Shown here: piece after piece, positions 15,540-24,470 of the stretch
Position numbering within the stretch: the stretch's first letter is position 1
How the letters are laid out: the number at the start of each line of letters is the position of its first letter
From: an uncultured Merdimonas sp.
Lineage (GTDB): Bacteria; Bacillota; Clostridia; Lachnospirales; Lachnospiraceae
NCBI GenBank assembly: GCA_944375745.1
Contig: CALWAV010000126.1
Span: forward strand, 1-34,949
Length of the DNA: 34,949 nt
Reading direction: 5' to 3'
Translations under genes and position numbers: made by a program
The notes under the pieces: generated by a model
What the model saw: only the letters and a program-made list of their open reading frames with translations
The model's database searches: none
What the model was told of the DNA's origin: nothing

Positions 15540-16168
15540 TTTTCTTCTGCTCTCTTACGCTCCCGCAGGGAAAACACACAGCCGCAGTAATCCTGCCGGT
15601 ACAGCCCATACTCGGCCGACAGCTCCGTAGAACGCTTATAACCGTTCCGTTTCTTAAAATCGCTGAACAGATAAGGCACCTTGTACTCCTCTGCCAGATA
15701 CGCCCCCATCTCGTTGAGCTTTTCTGCGTTTTTCAGCGGGCTGATGGAAAGAGTCGTGGTAAAGTAATCGAATTCCCCGGCCCGGGCCATCTGGGCCGCC
15801 TCCTCGAGGCGCAGGCGGTAGCAGCGGAAGCAGCGCTCCCCGCCTTCCGGCACCTGCTCCAGCCCTTTTGCCATTTCGTAAAAGCGCTCCGGTTCGTAAG
15901 GACCTTCCAGAAAAGAGACCGGATGCTTCACGGGAAGCTCCCGAATCAGCCTCTGCTGCTCCTCCACCCGCTTTCCGAACTCTTCCGGCGGATAAATGTT
16001 TGGGTTATAGTAAAATACCGTAATGGGAAAATAATCTGACAGATATTCCAGCACATAACTGCTGCAGGGCGCGCAGCAGCTGTGCAGCAGCAGGCGGGGC
16101 GTACGCCCCGCCGCCGTAATGCGTTCCAATTCTTTTTCCAGTTCCTTCTGATAATTTATCCTGTTCAT
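15494..16168 (-). CDS. queH: Epoxyqueuosine reductase QueH
   Basis: 224 residues, DUF208/QueH family. Conserved cysteines are HSCCAPCSSYVLEYL near residue 30, CFRCYRLRL near 113, and YCGCVFSLRER near 200; together they bind the iron-sulfur cluster and metal. QueH reduces epoxyqueuosine to queuosine in tRNA, replacing QueG. Family similarity ends at about residue 205; the last 15 residues (KSNTPMQVYGASNQR) and the stop codon are encoded by the palindromic repeat at 15472-15539. The start (ATG 16168) lies 3 nt after the VanY-like gene, so it probably shares that transcript. Confidence 0.93.
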   Translation of the reverse strand: MNRINYQKELEKELERITAAGRTPRLLLHSCCAPCSSYVLEYLSDYFPITVFYYNPNIYPPEEFGKRVEEQQRLIRELPVKHPVSFLEGPYEPERFYEMAKGLEQVPEGGERCFRCYRLRLEEAAQMARAGEFDYFTTTLSISPLKNAEKLNEMGAYLAEEYKVPYLFSDFKKRNGYKRSTELSAEYGLYRQDYCGCVFSLRERKRAEEKSNTPMQVYGASNQR

Positions 16169-16171
16169 TCC

Positions 16172-17032
16172 TTATGCCTCTCCCAGATATTCCTCCAGAC
16201 AGATCCCCCGTTCCATGATTTCCCGGGCGGCTTCCCGTCCCACATAACGGTAACGCCAGGGCTCATAGATGATGCCTGTCTCTTCTGTCTTGTCCGTAGG
16301 ATAACGCAGAATAAAGCCGTATTTCCAGCAGTTTTCCATCAGCCACTGCTGTTCGTCCGTCTCTTCCTGCTTCTCATCCAGTATCTGATAATCCTTTGCC
16401 ACGATATCCACAGCCAGACCCAGATTATGCTCGCTGGTTCCCGGATAAGCCACAACTGTTCCGGCCTCCTTCAGAGCTGTCCTGTGGCTCATGCCTTCTG
16501 CCTCCAGGCGGCGCACCTTGTCCTGATAGAGCTCTGTCTGTTTCTCAATGGTACGATAAGCCGAACACACCCAAAAGTCAAGTCCTTCTTTTCTCCCGGC
16601 AGCAAGCATTTCCTGCAGATATTCCACCGCCCTGGAGTCAAAATAATAATTGTTCTCGATTTCCGCCAGGTCCGGCTCATAGCCTTCTTCCAGGGGATGA
16701 GACGCGTTTACCAGCGTAAGCTTCCAGTCTCCGTTTTTTTCCTGCTCTGCGCCGGAGGAAAGACTGTCTGATGCTGTTCCGCTGTCCGCTATGCTGTCTG
16801 TCTCTTCCGCTCCATCCTTTCCTGCTGCCGGGATTCCTTCCCGTATCTCCTGTATCAAACCCGGCATACCAGTTTCCTTCGCAAACACAAGTTTTCCAAA
16901 CCACACACCCAAAAGAAAGGTGAACAGACAAAAACCGAATATTTTTCTGCGCAGCGCTCTCTGTCTCCGGCGGCGCCGTCCGTATCTGCTTTCCAGCCTG
17001 CTTCCCCGTTCTCCTGCTCTCTGTCCTTCCAT
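16172..17032 (-). CDS. VanY-like D-Ala-D-Ala carboxypeptidase with altered zinc site
   Basis: 286 residues. A strongly basic N-terminus (RYGRRRRRQ) precedes one transmembrane helix (about 32-50), so the M15B domain (about 100-286) lies outside the cell. SAYRTIEKQ and SEHNLGLAVDIVA match the VanY motifs, including the first His and Asp zinc ligands. In relatives the third ligand sits in EPWH-x-RYVG; here the sequence reads EPWRYRYVG (about 16247-16260), with Arg (CGT) for His, one base from CAT. The enzyme would trim D-Ala from peptidoglycan stems if active, but may be dead or non-catalytic. The start was moved to 17032 because AGAGGTGAG lies just before it. Confidence 0.85.
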   Translation of the reverse strand: MEGQRAGERGSRLESRYGRRRRRQRALRRKIFGFCLFTFLLGVWFGKLVFAKETGMPGLIQEIREGIPAAGKDGAEETDSIADSGTASDSLSSGAEQEKNGDWKLTLVNASHPLEEGYEPDLAEIENNYYFDSRAVEYLQEMLAAGRKEGLDFWVCSAYRTIEKQTELYQDKVRRLEAEGMSHRTALKEAGTVVAYPGTSEHNLGLAVDIVAKDYQILDEKQEETDEQQWLMENCWKYGFILRYPTDKTEETGIIYEPWRYRYVGREAAREIMERGICLEEYLGEA

Positions 17033-17086
17033 ATTTCTCTCACCTCTTAAGGACAGCTTAACGGGTACTTGCATCAGAAATGTATC

Positions 17087-17914
17087 CTACAGAGGAAGAA
17101 TTTCCAGGCTTCCGTTTTCCAGAGAGGCCGAAATCCAATACCGGGCTTCCAGACCGCTCTCATCTCCATAACTTACATTAACCAGATAGCCCAGATTGTC
17201 CAGGCCCCACTCTTCATCTACCTGCTCTTTCGCCTCTTCCCAGGTACTGCCTGCCTCTGCCTGGTTCTGTATTTCATTCTCATAGCTGGCCTGTGTTTCA
17301 CTGTCCCAGTACTCCACAGGCGCATAGTCTGAAACACTCACCTGTGCCACATGACAGCTCAGATATTCCCCAAAATTCTCTGCTGCCGCGCTTCCACTCC
17401 CGGCATCTGTATCCGCATCCATACTGCCATAACAGCTCAGGCTCAGGATTTTTCCCGTCTCATCATCCACAGACAGATCTGCGCTCCAGCTTTCGGAATA
17501 TAATTCCGCGTTCCAGACAATAAAGGAATTTTCCCCCTCCACATCCATCATAAATACAGGTTCAGCCAGAATGTCAGCATCTGCCGTTCCTTCAGGAATT
17601 CCCGGAATCCCCAGATCCGCCAGCGCCTGAAGCTCCTCGCTGATTTTTCCGGCGATGGTCTCCCGGCTGTAATTTCTGCCTTTTTCAAGAATCATGGAAT
17701 TGGAAGATGCCCGTTTCATCAGCCGGATCTTTTCCACAATCGTAAGCACTGGCTGGTCGGTAATCTCCATGGGAGATACCTCCTCCTGCTCTATCCGGCC
17801 CAGCTGCTGCTCATCCCCAAAATGAAGCAGAACCCAGGGAAGGCCAAAGCCTGCCGCTGCCGCCAGGATCAGGCCGGTTCCTGCTATGATATAAGCTTTC
17901 ACCTGTTTTTTCAA
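17087..17914 (-). CDS. Membrane-anchored extracytoplasmic protein of two-component operon
   Basis: 275 residues, not recognised as a named family. An N-terminal helix (about 8-30) anchors an external, acidic domain with no Cys pair or catalytic motif that I can identify; residues 150-200 contain YSESWSADLSVDDETGKILS, which resembles a PepSY-like or protease-inhibitor strand pattern. The start is TTG 17914, overlapping the kinase stop (TTGA), with a strong GAGGAGG 7 nt upstream. Position directly after a histidine kinase suggests it modulates kinase sensing, as YycH/YycI do. That is inference. Confidence 0.7.
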   Translation of the reverse strand: MKKQVKAYIIAGTGLILAAAAGFGLPWVLLHFGDEQQLGRIEQEEVSPMEITDQPVLTIVEKIRLMKRASSNSMILEKGRNYSRETIAGKISEELQALADLGIPGIPEGTADADILAEPVFMMDVEGENSFIVWNAELYSESWSADLSVDDETGKILSLSCYGSMDADTDAGSGSAAAENFGEYLSCHVAQVSVSDYAPVEYWDSETQASYENEIQNQAEAGSTWEEAKEQVDEEWGLDNLGYLVNVSYGDESGLEARYWISASLENGSLEILPL

Positions 17915-19356
17915 ATTTCCGCCTCCTCATCCCCGGAGGGCAGCCATACCCGGGCAAGGGTTCCTTTCCCCGGAATACTCTGAAAGCTCAAATCTCCTCC
18001 ATGTTTTTTTATAATCTCCGCACAGATGGAAAGACCAAGCCCGGCGCCTCCCTGGCGCCTCGCCCTTGACTTATCTACCATATAAAAGGCTTCCGTAATC
18101 CGGGAAAGCTCTTCCACAGGCATTCCCTTTCCGGTATCCTGCACATAAAAAGCAAACCCTTCCTTTTCCGTCCGTCCCAGAAGATAGATCAGGCCGCCCT
18201 CTTCCATGGCCTTTCGCCCGTTATCCATCAGATTCAAAAGCACATTCTTCATCAAATCCGGTTCCATGGAAACCGGAACATCCTCCACCAGTACTTTCAG
18301 CGTAATGCCGGCTTTTGTGAGAGCCGGCTTCAGAATGCCGGAAATCTCCTCTGCCAGCCATCGGGCGTTTACCTCCCGCTTCCGCAGTTCCCCGTGGCGG
18401 ATTACCATCAGATCCAGAAGCTTAAAGGACAGAGCCTCCAGACGTTTTCCTTCCCGGAAAATATAATTGGCAGCAGCAAAACGCTCCTCTTCCTCCATCT
18501 CTCTGCTCCGGAGCATATCAGCGTAACCGATCATGGAAGTCAGCGGCGTCTTCAGCTCATGGGCGAAGCTTCCGATAAAATCCTCCTGCCTTCGGGCTGC
18601 CTCCTCCAGCTCCCCAAACTGCTTTTCCAGATTGTCTGCCATATGATTGAAGTCTGCCGCAAGCTGGCCGATCTCGTCTCCGGTCTCCACCTTTGCCCGC
18701 ACCTCCAGATTTCCTCCCGCGATGCGGCGGGCAGCTTTTGACAGCCGCCCCAGAGGCCGGAGCAGCCAGACCGCAATCAGGTAACAGCCAGCTCCCTGTA
18801 GAAGAAGCAGTCCCGCCATCCACCACCGGTAAATTCCGTACTGGGCCTGCCTGTCCGTAAAAAGGGCTGTCACATCCCGGTCCGTCTCCAGATAAAGCAG
18901 CGTTCCATCCTCCAGCAGAATGGTGCTCACTGTAGCCAGACCAAATCCCTCTCCGGTCCGGACCAGCATTCTGGCCCTTGTATCCCCGGAAGCCGCAGAA
19001 AAAAGCTCCTTCCGCTGGCTGCTTTTCAGGATCTCTTCCGCTCCGCTGTCATAGAGCTCTGTTCCCTCCTGATTATAAAACTGAAAACGGAGCCCGGCGC
19101 CTGCCATATTTTCCTGCATGGCCTGGGCAGTCCGCCGCACATCCGTTTCCACAAAGCCTGAGCTTCCGTCCCGGACCGTTGTATTCCAGTATGCCCCAAA
19201 AGAATACTGCAGCATCCGGTTTTCTTCCGCCGCGCTTTTTACCTCTCTTTGGTATCCGGACTGAAACAGGGCTTCCAGAAGCATATATCCGCTGATTCCC
19301 ACGACAACCATGCTGAACGCCAGCACCGACACACAGATTTTCCAGGAAAATTTCAT
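17911..19356 (-). CDS. Membrane histidine kinase
   Basis: 481 residues. TM1 spans about 7-29, an extracytoplasmic sensor about 30-170, TM2 about 175-198, then HAMP (RPLGRLSKAARRIAGGN onward, about 198-250). The HisKA dimerisation domain has the phosphorylated His in SFAHELKTPLTSM near residue 270. The ATPase domain has N box LLNLMDNGRKAM, G1 DTGKGMP and G2 GGAGLGLSI. It senses an unknown envelope signal and phosphorylates the regulator encoded 6 nt upstream. The layout of regulator, kinase, anchored protein and VanY-like enzyme recalls cell-envelope or glycopeptide-type circuits. Confidence 0.95.
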   Translation of the reverse strand: MKFSWKICVSVLAFSMVVVGISGYMLLEALFQSGYQREVKSAAEENRMLQYSFGAYWNTTVRDGSSGFVETDVRRTAQAMQENMAGAGLRFQFYNQEGTELYDSGAEEILKSSQRKELFSAASGDTRARMLVRTGEGFGLATVSTILLEDGTLLYLETDRDVTALFTDRQAQYGIYRWWMAGLLLLQGAGCYLIAVWLLRPLGRLSKAARRIAGGNLEVRAKVETGDEIGQLAADFNHMADNLEKQFGELEEAARRQEDFIGSFAHELKTPLTSMIGYADMLRSREMEEEERFAAANYIFREGKRLEALSFKLLDLMVIRHGELRKREVNARWLAEEISGILKPALTKAGITLKVLVEDVPVSMEPDLMKNVLLNLMDNGRKAMEEGGLIYLLGRTEKEGFAFYVQDTGKGMPVEELSRITEAFYMVDKSRARRQGGAGLGLSICAEIIKKHGGDLSFQSIPGKGTLARVWLPSGDEEAEI

Positions 19357-19362
19357 CCTCTT

Positions 19363-20016
19363 TTATCCCTCCAGGCGGTATCCCACTTTATACACCGTCA
19401 CTATCTTATCCTCCCAGCCTATCTTTTTCCGCATGCGCTGCACATGCAGATCCACTGTCCGGCTGTCTCCCATATATTCTCCGCCCCAGATCCGCTCATA
19501 GATGGTCTCCCGGTACAAGGCGATATTTTTATTCCGCACAAACAGAAGCAGAAGCTCATATTCCTTTTTCGTCAGATTCACCGGTTCCCCATTCTTTTTT
19601 ACTGTCCGCGACGCGGTATCGATGACCACGTCCCCTTCCGTCAGAATCCGTTCTGTCTTGTGATAGCGGCGCAGCACGGTCTCCACACGGGCCAGAAGCT
19701 CAATGATTTCAAAAGGCTTCGTAAGATAATCATCAGCTCCCAGACGCAGGCCCTTCACCCGGTCTGCCACCGAAGATTTCGCGGTCAGAAAAATCACCGG
19801 TATCTCCATCGGCGCAATATAGCTCATGAGCTCATAGCCGTCTACCTTCGGAAGCATCACATCCAGAAGGATCAAATCATAAACCGTCTTATCCAGCGCG
19901 TCCGCCGCCGCCATGCCGTCAGACACACAGTCACAGACATAGCCCGCAGCCTTCAGGTTCACCGCAATCAGATTTGAAATTGCCTGCTCATCTTCCACTA
20001 CCAGTATCCGTATCAT
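19363..20016 (-). CDS. OmpR/PhoB-family response regulator
   Basis: 217 residues from the ATG at 20016. The frame extends 14 codons further, but GAGGG lies 7 nt before this ATG and the product then begins MIRILVVEDEQ, the normal receiver start. The phospho-acceptor Asp is in LILLDVMLPKVDGYE, with the switch Thr in FLTAKS and the Lys in YLTKPFE. The C-terminal winged helix ends in VQRMRKKI and VYKVGYRLEG. It is the first gene of the operon with the kinase. A TACAAT -10 box with TGA lies upstream (20068-20063), with no good -35. Confidence 0.95.
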   Translation of the reverse strand: MIRILVVEDEQAISNLIAVNLKAAGYVCDCVSDGMAAADALDKTVYDLILLDVMLPKVDGYELMSYIAPMEIPVIFLTAKSSVADRVKGLRLGADDYLTKPFEIIELLARVETVLRRYHKTERILTEGDVVIDTASRTVKKNGEPVNLTKKEYELLLLFVRNKNIALYRETIYERIWGGEYMGDSRTVDLHVQRMRKKIGWEDKIVTVYKVGYRLEG

Positions 20017-20181
20017 TATCCGTCCCTCATTTTCTCTGCTTTTATGGCTATTCTGCATCCTGATTGTATCATATTTGCATCATTCACAAAAGGGAGGTCC
20101 TTTCATAAACTAGGAATATATCATATCAGCCAAAGCATTACTGTTCACACCGTATCTGCAACACTTGAAGGAGGCATTTCC

Positions 20182-20949
20182 ATGAATCCACTGCTGAAGC
20201 TTTCGCATGTCAGCTTTTCTTATCATACGGCAGAAGGGGAGACCCCGGCTCTTTCCGACATCTCCTTTTCTCTGGAGCCCGGAAAGTTTCTTGCCATCGT
20301 GGGGCCCAGCGGCTGCGGCAAGTCCACACTGCTCTCCCTGATCTCCGGTCTTCTCATGCCTGAGGAAGGAAGCATCTCACTTTCCGGCCTTCCGCTGAAG
20401 GAAGCCCGGGCAAACATCGGCTACATGCTGCAGAGGGACCATCTCTTCGAATGGCGCACCGTCTACAGCAATGTGGTACTGGGGCTGGAGATCCAGAAAA
20501 AAATGACACCCACTCGGCTGAAAAAAGCCGATGAAATGCTGGAAACCTATGGCCTTTCCGGTTTCCGGGACGCCCGTCCTTCCCAGCTGTCCGGAGGCAT
20601 GCGCCAGAGAGCGGCGCTTATCCGGACTCTGGTTCTGGAGCCGGATCTTCTGCTTCTGGATGAGCCCTTTTCCGCTCTTGACTATCAGACCCGCCTTTCT
20701 GTCTGTGATGACATCTATGAAATTATCAAAAAAGAAGAAAAGACCGCGGTTCTGGTCACCCACGATCTTTCCGAAGCCATCAGCGTCGCCGACCAGATCC
20801 TGGTGCTGTCCAGACGCCCCGGACGGATACAGAAAGAGGTTCCTATTCATTTTGAGATGGAACACCGTACTCCCATGAAGACGCGCAGCGCGTCTGAATT
20901 TCAGGAATATTTTAATCTTATATGGAAGGAGCTGAATACTCATGGCTGA
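20182..20949 (+). CDS. NitT/TauT-type ABC transporter ATP-binding protein
   Basis: 255 residues from the ATG at 20182, preceded by GAAGGAGG; the longer upstream frame has no such site. Walker A is GPSGCGKST, the Q-loop lies in MLQRDHLFEW, the signature is LSGGMRQR, Walker B is LLLLDEPFSALD, and the switch His is in THD. It belongs to the SsuB/TauB/ThiZ group, which imports sulfonates, nitrate, taurine or thiamine precursors. It is transcribed divergently from the response regulator. The permease gene follows with an 8-nt overlap. The missing binding-protein gene makes the substrate unknown. Confidence 0.9.
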   Translation: MNPLLKLSHVSFSYHTAEGETPALSDISFSLEPGKFLAIVGPSGCGKSTLLSLISGLLMPEEGSISLSGLPLKEARANIGYMLQRDHLFEWRTVYSNVVLGLEIQKKMTPTRLKKADEMLETYGLSGFRDARPSQLSGGMRQRAALIRTLVLEPDLLLLDEPFSALDYQTRLSVCDDIYEIIKKEEKTAVLVTHDLSEAISVADQILVLSRRPGRIQKEVPIHFEMEHRTPMKTRSASEFQEYFNLIWKELNTHG

Positions 20950-21742
20950 GCTTTCCTCTGCCCAGCAGCGTTTTATGAAAAAACGGCGGCAGAAGCTGCG
21001 GACCGTTACGCTGGTCCGCATTCTGATTTTTCTGGCCTTTCTCATTATCTGGGAAGCCAGTGCCAGGCTTCATCTTATCGATGCCTTTATTTTCAGCAGT
21101 CCCTCCCGGGTCACTGAGACCTTTCTCTCCATGACCGCAGACGGATCCATTTTCCGGCACACAGGCATCACACTGTTTGAAACACTGGTAAGTTTTCTCC
21201 TGGTCTTTGCCGTAAGCCTGCTGGCCGCAGTGCTTCTGTGGATGAGCAAATCTCTTTCTCAGATTCTGGAGCCTTATCTGGTGGTGCTGAACAGCCTGCC
21301 CAAATCGGCTCTGGCCCCGCTTTTGATTGTATGGCTGGGAGCCAACATGCGGACCATTATCGTAGCCGGCATGTCTGTGGCTCTGTTTGGAAGCATTCTG
21401 ACCATTTATACCGGCTTCCTTGGAGCGGACCCGGAAAAGGCAAAGCTCATTTATACCCTGGGAGGCCGGAAAAAGGATGTGCTGTCAAAAGTCATCCTGC
21501 CCGGTTCGGTACCCATTTTTCTAAGCACCATGAAGGTAAATATCGGCCTCTGCCTGGTGGGTGTCATCATCGGGGAATTTATCGGAAGCCGGGAAGGACT
21601 GGGCTATCTGATTATCTACGGAAGCCAGGTCTTTCAGCTTGACATGGTGCTGATGTCCATTGTAATTCTCTGCATCCTGGCCATGGGGCTCTATCAGCTT
21701 CTTGGGCTTGCCGAGAGGCTGTACCGGAAAAAAAGACTCTGA
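20942..21742 (+). CDS. NitT/TauT-type ABC transporter permease
   Basis: 266 residues with six predicted membrane helices. The BPD_transp_1 coupling region reads ALGG-like as YTLGGRKKDVLSKVILPGSV (pattern around residue 180), and VIIGEFIGSREGLGYLI is characteristic of SsuC/TauC permeases. It starts 8 nt before the ATPase stop. After it comes a terminator that points the other way, and a minus-strand gene, so the operon ends here without a substrate-binding protein. A binding protein may be encoded elsewhere. Confidence 0.9.
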   Translation: MAELSSAQQRFMKKRRQKLRTVTLVRILIFLAFLIIWEASARLHLIDAFIFSSPSRVTETFLSMTADGSIFRHTGITLFETLVSFLLVFAVSLLAAVLLWMSKSLSQILEPYLVVLNSLPKSALAPLLIVWLGANMRTIIVAGMSVALFGSILTIYTGFLGADPEKAKLIYTLGGRKKDVLSKVILPGSVPIFLSTMKVNIGLCLVGVIIGEFIGSREGLGYLIIYGSQVFQLDMVLMSIVILCILAMGLYQLLGLAERLYRKKRL

Positions 21743-21775
21743 AAAAGAAAACAGGAGATGTAAAAACACCTCCTG
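21742..21775 (-). terminator. Terminator of the DUF815 ATPase gene
   Basis: Read on the minus strand: CAGGAGGTG-TTTTTA-CATCTCCTG followed by TTTTCTTTTT. The nine-pair stem has one G-U. The plus-strand reading has no T tract, although it could help end the converging permease transcript. Confidence 0.75.
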
Positions 21776-21804
21776 CAATACATATCATATCCCTGCGGCT
21801 GGAC

Positions 21805-23130
21805 TTATGAATGTTCCTCTTCTTCCTTTTCCCGGCCTGCCAGATAATTGATAAACTGCTGGGCTGTCCGCCCGGAGATTCCTCCGTGGCTCATTTCCCA
21901 CTTATTTGCTTCCGCGCAGAGCTCCTGTTCGGACAGAGTAATCTCCGGATAACGCTTCGCAAGCTCTGTGACGATCTTGAAATATTCCTTCTGGGTAGGC
22001 TTGGAAAAGCTGATGGTTACGCCGAAGCGGGCCACCAGAGAAAGCTTTTCCTGCATGGTGTCAGAGCGGTGCATGCCGTCATCCTGCTCCATATCACTTC
22101 GATCACTCCAGGTCTCACGAATGATATGGCGTCTGTTTGAGGTAGCATAGATCAGCACATTGTCCGGCTTTGTCTCCATACCGCCCTCAATCACCGCTTT
22201 CAGATATTTGTACTCGATCTCAAATTCCTCAAAGGATAGATCATCCATATAAATGATAAAACGATAATTCCGGTTTTTGATACGGGAAATCACCGCAGAC
22301 AGGTCCTGGAACTGATGCTTGTAGATCTCAATCATCCGCAGGCCCTGGTCATAATACTCGTTAAGAATCGCCTTAATGCTGGTGGATTTTCCGGTGCCGC
22401 TGTCACCGAACAGCAGCACGTTGTTGGCCGGATATCCGTGTACAAAGGCCTCTGTATTATCAACCAGCTTTTTCTTCTGAATCTCATAGCCGATCAGATC
22501 ATCCAGCACCACCTGCTCTGTATTGTTGATAGGGATAAACTCCACGCTCTCCGGCCGGCTCTGAATGCGGAATGCTTTATTCAGTCCGAACATTCCCACC
22601 CCATAAGCCTTATAGAAATCCGTGATAATCCGGAAAATCTCTTCCTCATCCGCCGCCTTTTCAATCTGACGGCTCACCGCCTGTACCTTTTCACTGACAT
22701 TTTTATTATACATGCGCTCCTTTTTCCCGATCGCCTTATAATGGCAGATGGTGGAGAAGCAGTCGATTCCCAGATCCTTCTCAATCGGACCGAAATCAAA
22801 GTCAAACAGATTTTTAAATACCCGGAAATCCCCTTTCGCAAAATGGTTGACACTGCCATCGTTGGCTCCCACCTTTTCGCTGGTCATGCTGAAGGAATTT
22901 TCATTGGTCAGCAGAATAAAAGTCAGGTAATTGTGCCACAGATTCTCATCAAAGCCATAAAGGGTCGCCAGGTCAAGCAGCGCCTTCATCTGCTCATAGA
23001 TTCTCGTGGTCAGCTCCGCTTTGCTTCCCACGCCGTTTTCATAATCCTCAAAAATTCCGGACAGTTTCCGCAGAATGCTGTCCTCTCCCAGATCCCTGTA
23101 TAAGATCAGCTTCGCCACTTCTTTATACAT
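21805..23130 (-). CDS. DUF815-family AAA ATP-binding protein
   Basis: 441 residues from the ATG at 23130. The C-terminal AAA domain has Walker [10 protein letters not shown] near residue 250, Walker [15 protein letters not shown] and sensor-like [11 protein letters not shown]. This is the DUF815 pattern, a family of predicted ATPases of unknown cellular role. The N-terminal 200 residues are alpha-helical. The open frame reaches a TTG at 23193, but that lies about 8 nt from the predicted transcript start and lacks a ribosome site, whereas 23130 has AAAGGAG about 12 nt upstream. The gene stands alone with its own promoter and terminator. Confidence 0.85.
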   Translation of the reverse strand: MYKEVAKLILYRDLGEDSILRKLSGIFEDYENGVGSKAELTTRIYEQMKALLDLATLYGFDENLWHNYLTFILLTNENSFSMTSEKVGANDGSVNHFAKGDFRVFKNLFDFDFGPIEKDLGIDCFSTICHYKAIGKKERMYNKNVSEKVQAVSRQIEKAADEEEIFRIITDFYKAYGVGMFGLNKAFRIQSRPESVEFIPINNTEQVVLDDLIGYEIQKKKLVDNTEAFVHGYPANNVLLFGDSGTGKSTSIKAILNEYYDQGLRMIEIYKHQFQDLSAVISRIKNRNYRFIIYMDDLSFEEFEIEYKYLKAVIEGGMETKPDNVLIYATSNRRHIIRETWSDRSDMEQDDGMHRSDTMQEKLSLVARFGVTISFSKPTQKEYFKIVTELAKRYPEITLSEQELCAEANKWEMSHGGISGRTAQQFINYLAGREKEEEEHS

Positions 23131-23207
23131 CTTCCGTATTCTCTCCTTTTCCAGTACTTCTCCGGACAGCAAAAGCTCCGGCCTGTCATTCAAACATGCT
23201 TGGAACT

Positions 23208-23236
23208 ATTATAACGCGGTTCCCTGTTTCTGTCAT
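23208..23236 (-). promoter_or_regulatory. Promoter of the DUF815 ATPase gene
   Basis: On the minus strand: ATGACA (23236-23231), 17-nt spacer, TATAAT (23213-23208). It implies a 70-nt leader to the ATG at 23130. Confidence 0.65.
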
Positions 23237-23300
23237 GTCCATTTTTCCCGTTCCTGCCGGCTTTCCCGCAGACCGGCAGCCCTCTGCCCCCTGCTCCGGT

Positions 23301-23930
23301 TCAGAACCGGAAGAACATATGGAGCAGCATCAGCACAAGGACGGCCGTAAAAAGGAACTGCCCTATCCGCTCAGCACCCGGATGGGCCTCCTCAAAGTCA
23401 CAGGAGCCGCCGAAAATATCCGGATCGCCGCGGCGTTCTTTCCATTGAAAATTCTCCAAATAATGCTTCCATCCGCTTTTATCTGTATACACGCTCACCT
23501 GATCCGAGCCCAGATACCGATGGATCGGGCGCCGGTATCCCTGGCTCCTGATTCTGGAGACAATTCCCGTATCGGGATCCGCCACCTCCACCTCAAGATA
23601 ATAATATCTTCTGTACCGCAGGCGTCTGTGCTTTCCCGATGTATAATAAGGCACATCCTCTCTGGAAATACCCACAATTCTTCCCCTGGCCGGCCTGCCC
23701 AGGGCCACTGCCTCTGCGCGCTGTCTCCGGTAGAACAAAGCCCGGCGGATACTCATAAACGCCTGATACAAAGGCAGAAGCCCCGCCGCCAGAAACAGAA
23801 TCAGGCCCGGCTGAAAGCCATTTTCCACGATGGAAACTCCCAGTGTGCTGTACCATAAAATGCTGAATAAGATAAGCGGAAGGAGGTTCCCGATTTCTTC
23901 CTCCGCAGGGCGCATTTTCCCTATTCTCAT
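23301..23930 (-). CDS. Membrane protein of unknown function
   Basis: 209 residues from the ATG at 23930, preceded by GGGGAAGG; the open frame runs further upstream without support. Two transmembrane helices lie near the N-terminus (about 13-33 and 39-58), a basic cytoplasmic or external domain of about 110 residues follows (RRLRYRRYYYLEVEV, then QVSVYTDKSGWKHY), and a third helix ends the protein (about 188-206). The central domain, with a short beta-rich stretch and R-G-R-I-V-G start, resembles DUF3592-type proteins, but I cannot assign it firmly. No partner gene is evident. Confidence 0.7.
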   Translation of the reverse strand: MRIGKMRPAEEEIGNLLPLILFSILWYSTLGVSIVENGFQPGLILFLAAGLLPLYQAFMSIRRALFYRRQRAEAVALGRPARGRIVGISREDVPYYTSGKHRRLRYRRYYYLEVEVADPDTGIVSRIRSQGYRRPIHRYLGSDQVSVYTDKSGWKHYLENFQWKERRGDPDIFGGSCDFEEAHPGAERIGQFLFTAVLVLMLLHMFFRF

Positions 23931-24065
23931 CCTGTCCTTCCCCTTTCTTCCCTTTTCTTCTCCTCTCCGGTCCGTTCTATCGTACTCCGGCATTGGCGCA
24001 AAGTCAACCGTTCCAGATTCCAGAATTACTATCCACACCGCTCTCCGGACACAGGGAACATTTTC

Positions 24066-24094
24066 TTGACAGCCTTTCGGATTCCCCCTATAAT
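24066..24094 (+). promoter_or_regulatory. csoR promoter
   Basis: TTGACA (24066-24071), 17-nt spacer, TATAAT (24089-24094): a consensus sigma-A promoter. Five C residues directly precede the -10. Downstream in the leader an 8-bp inverted repeat, TCCGGCAG (24108-24115) with CTGCCGGA (24126-24133), may be a regulatory hairpin or operator. Confidence 0.85.
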
Positions 24095-24165
24095 TTATCT
24101 GTATTTATCCGGCAGTCTGTGCTTTCTGCCGGAGCGCCGAAGACAGACAAGGAGGCGGACGTATT

Positions 24166-24441
24166 ATGAGACAATGCATGGATGCGGACAATCTGCACCG
24201 CAGACTGAAAAAAATCATCGGACAGGTTCAGGCCATTGACCGTATGGTAGATGAAGATATCCCCTGCGAGGATATTCTGTCACAGATCAACGCCGCGAAA
24301 TCAGCTCTCCATAAGGTGGGGCAGGTGGTTCTGGAGGGGCATATCCAGCACTGTGTCCGCGACGGTATCGAGCATGGAGACGCAGATAAGACCATTGAGA
24401 ATTTTACAAAGGCCGTGGAACGGTTTGCGAATATGGGATAA
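24166..24441 (+). CDS. csoR: CsoR-family metal-sensing repressor
   Basis: 91 residues, all-helical DUF156 family. The copper ligand set is present with exact CsoR spacing: Cys34 (DIPCEDIL), His59 and Cys63 (EGHIQHC), that is C-x24-H-x3-C. FrmR- and RcnR-type members lack this combination, so Cu(I) sensing is likely. The ATG has AAGGAGG 10 nt upstream. No metal transporter is adjacent; the nearest is the P-type ATPase at 31053, beyond the AT-rich PTS island, whose promoter carries ATACC-N6-GGTAT dyads of CsoR-operator type. Confidence 0.9.
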   Translation: MRQCMDADNLHRRLKKIIGQVQAIDRMVDEDIPCEDILSQINAAKSALHKVGQVVLEGHIQHCVRDGIEHGDADKTIENFTKAVERFANMG

Positions 24442-24470
24442 GTTATATAAAATATGTCCGGATGCAAAAG

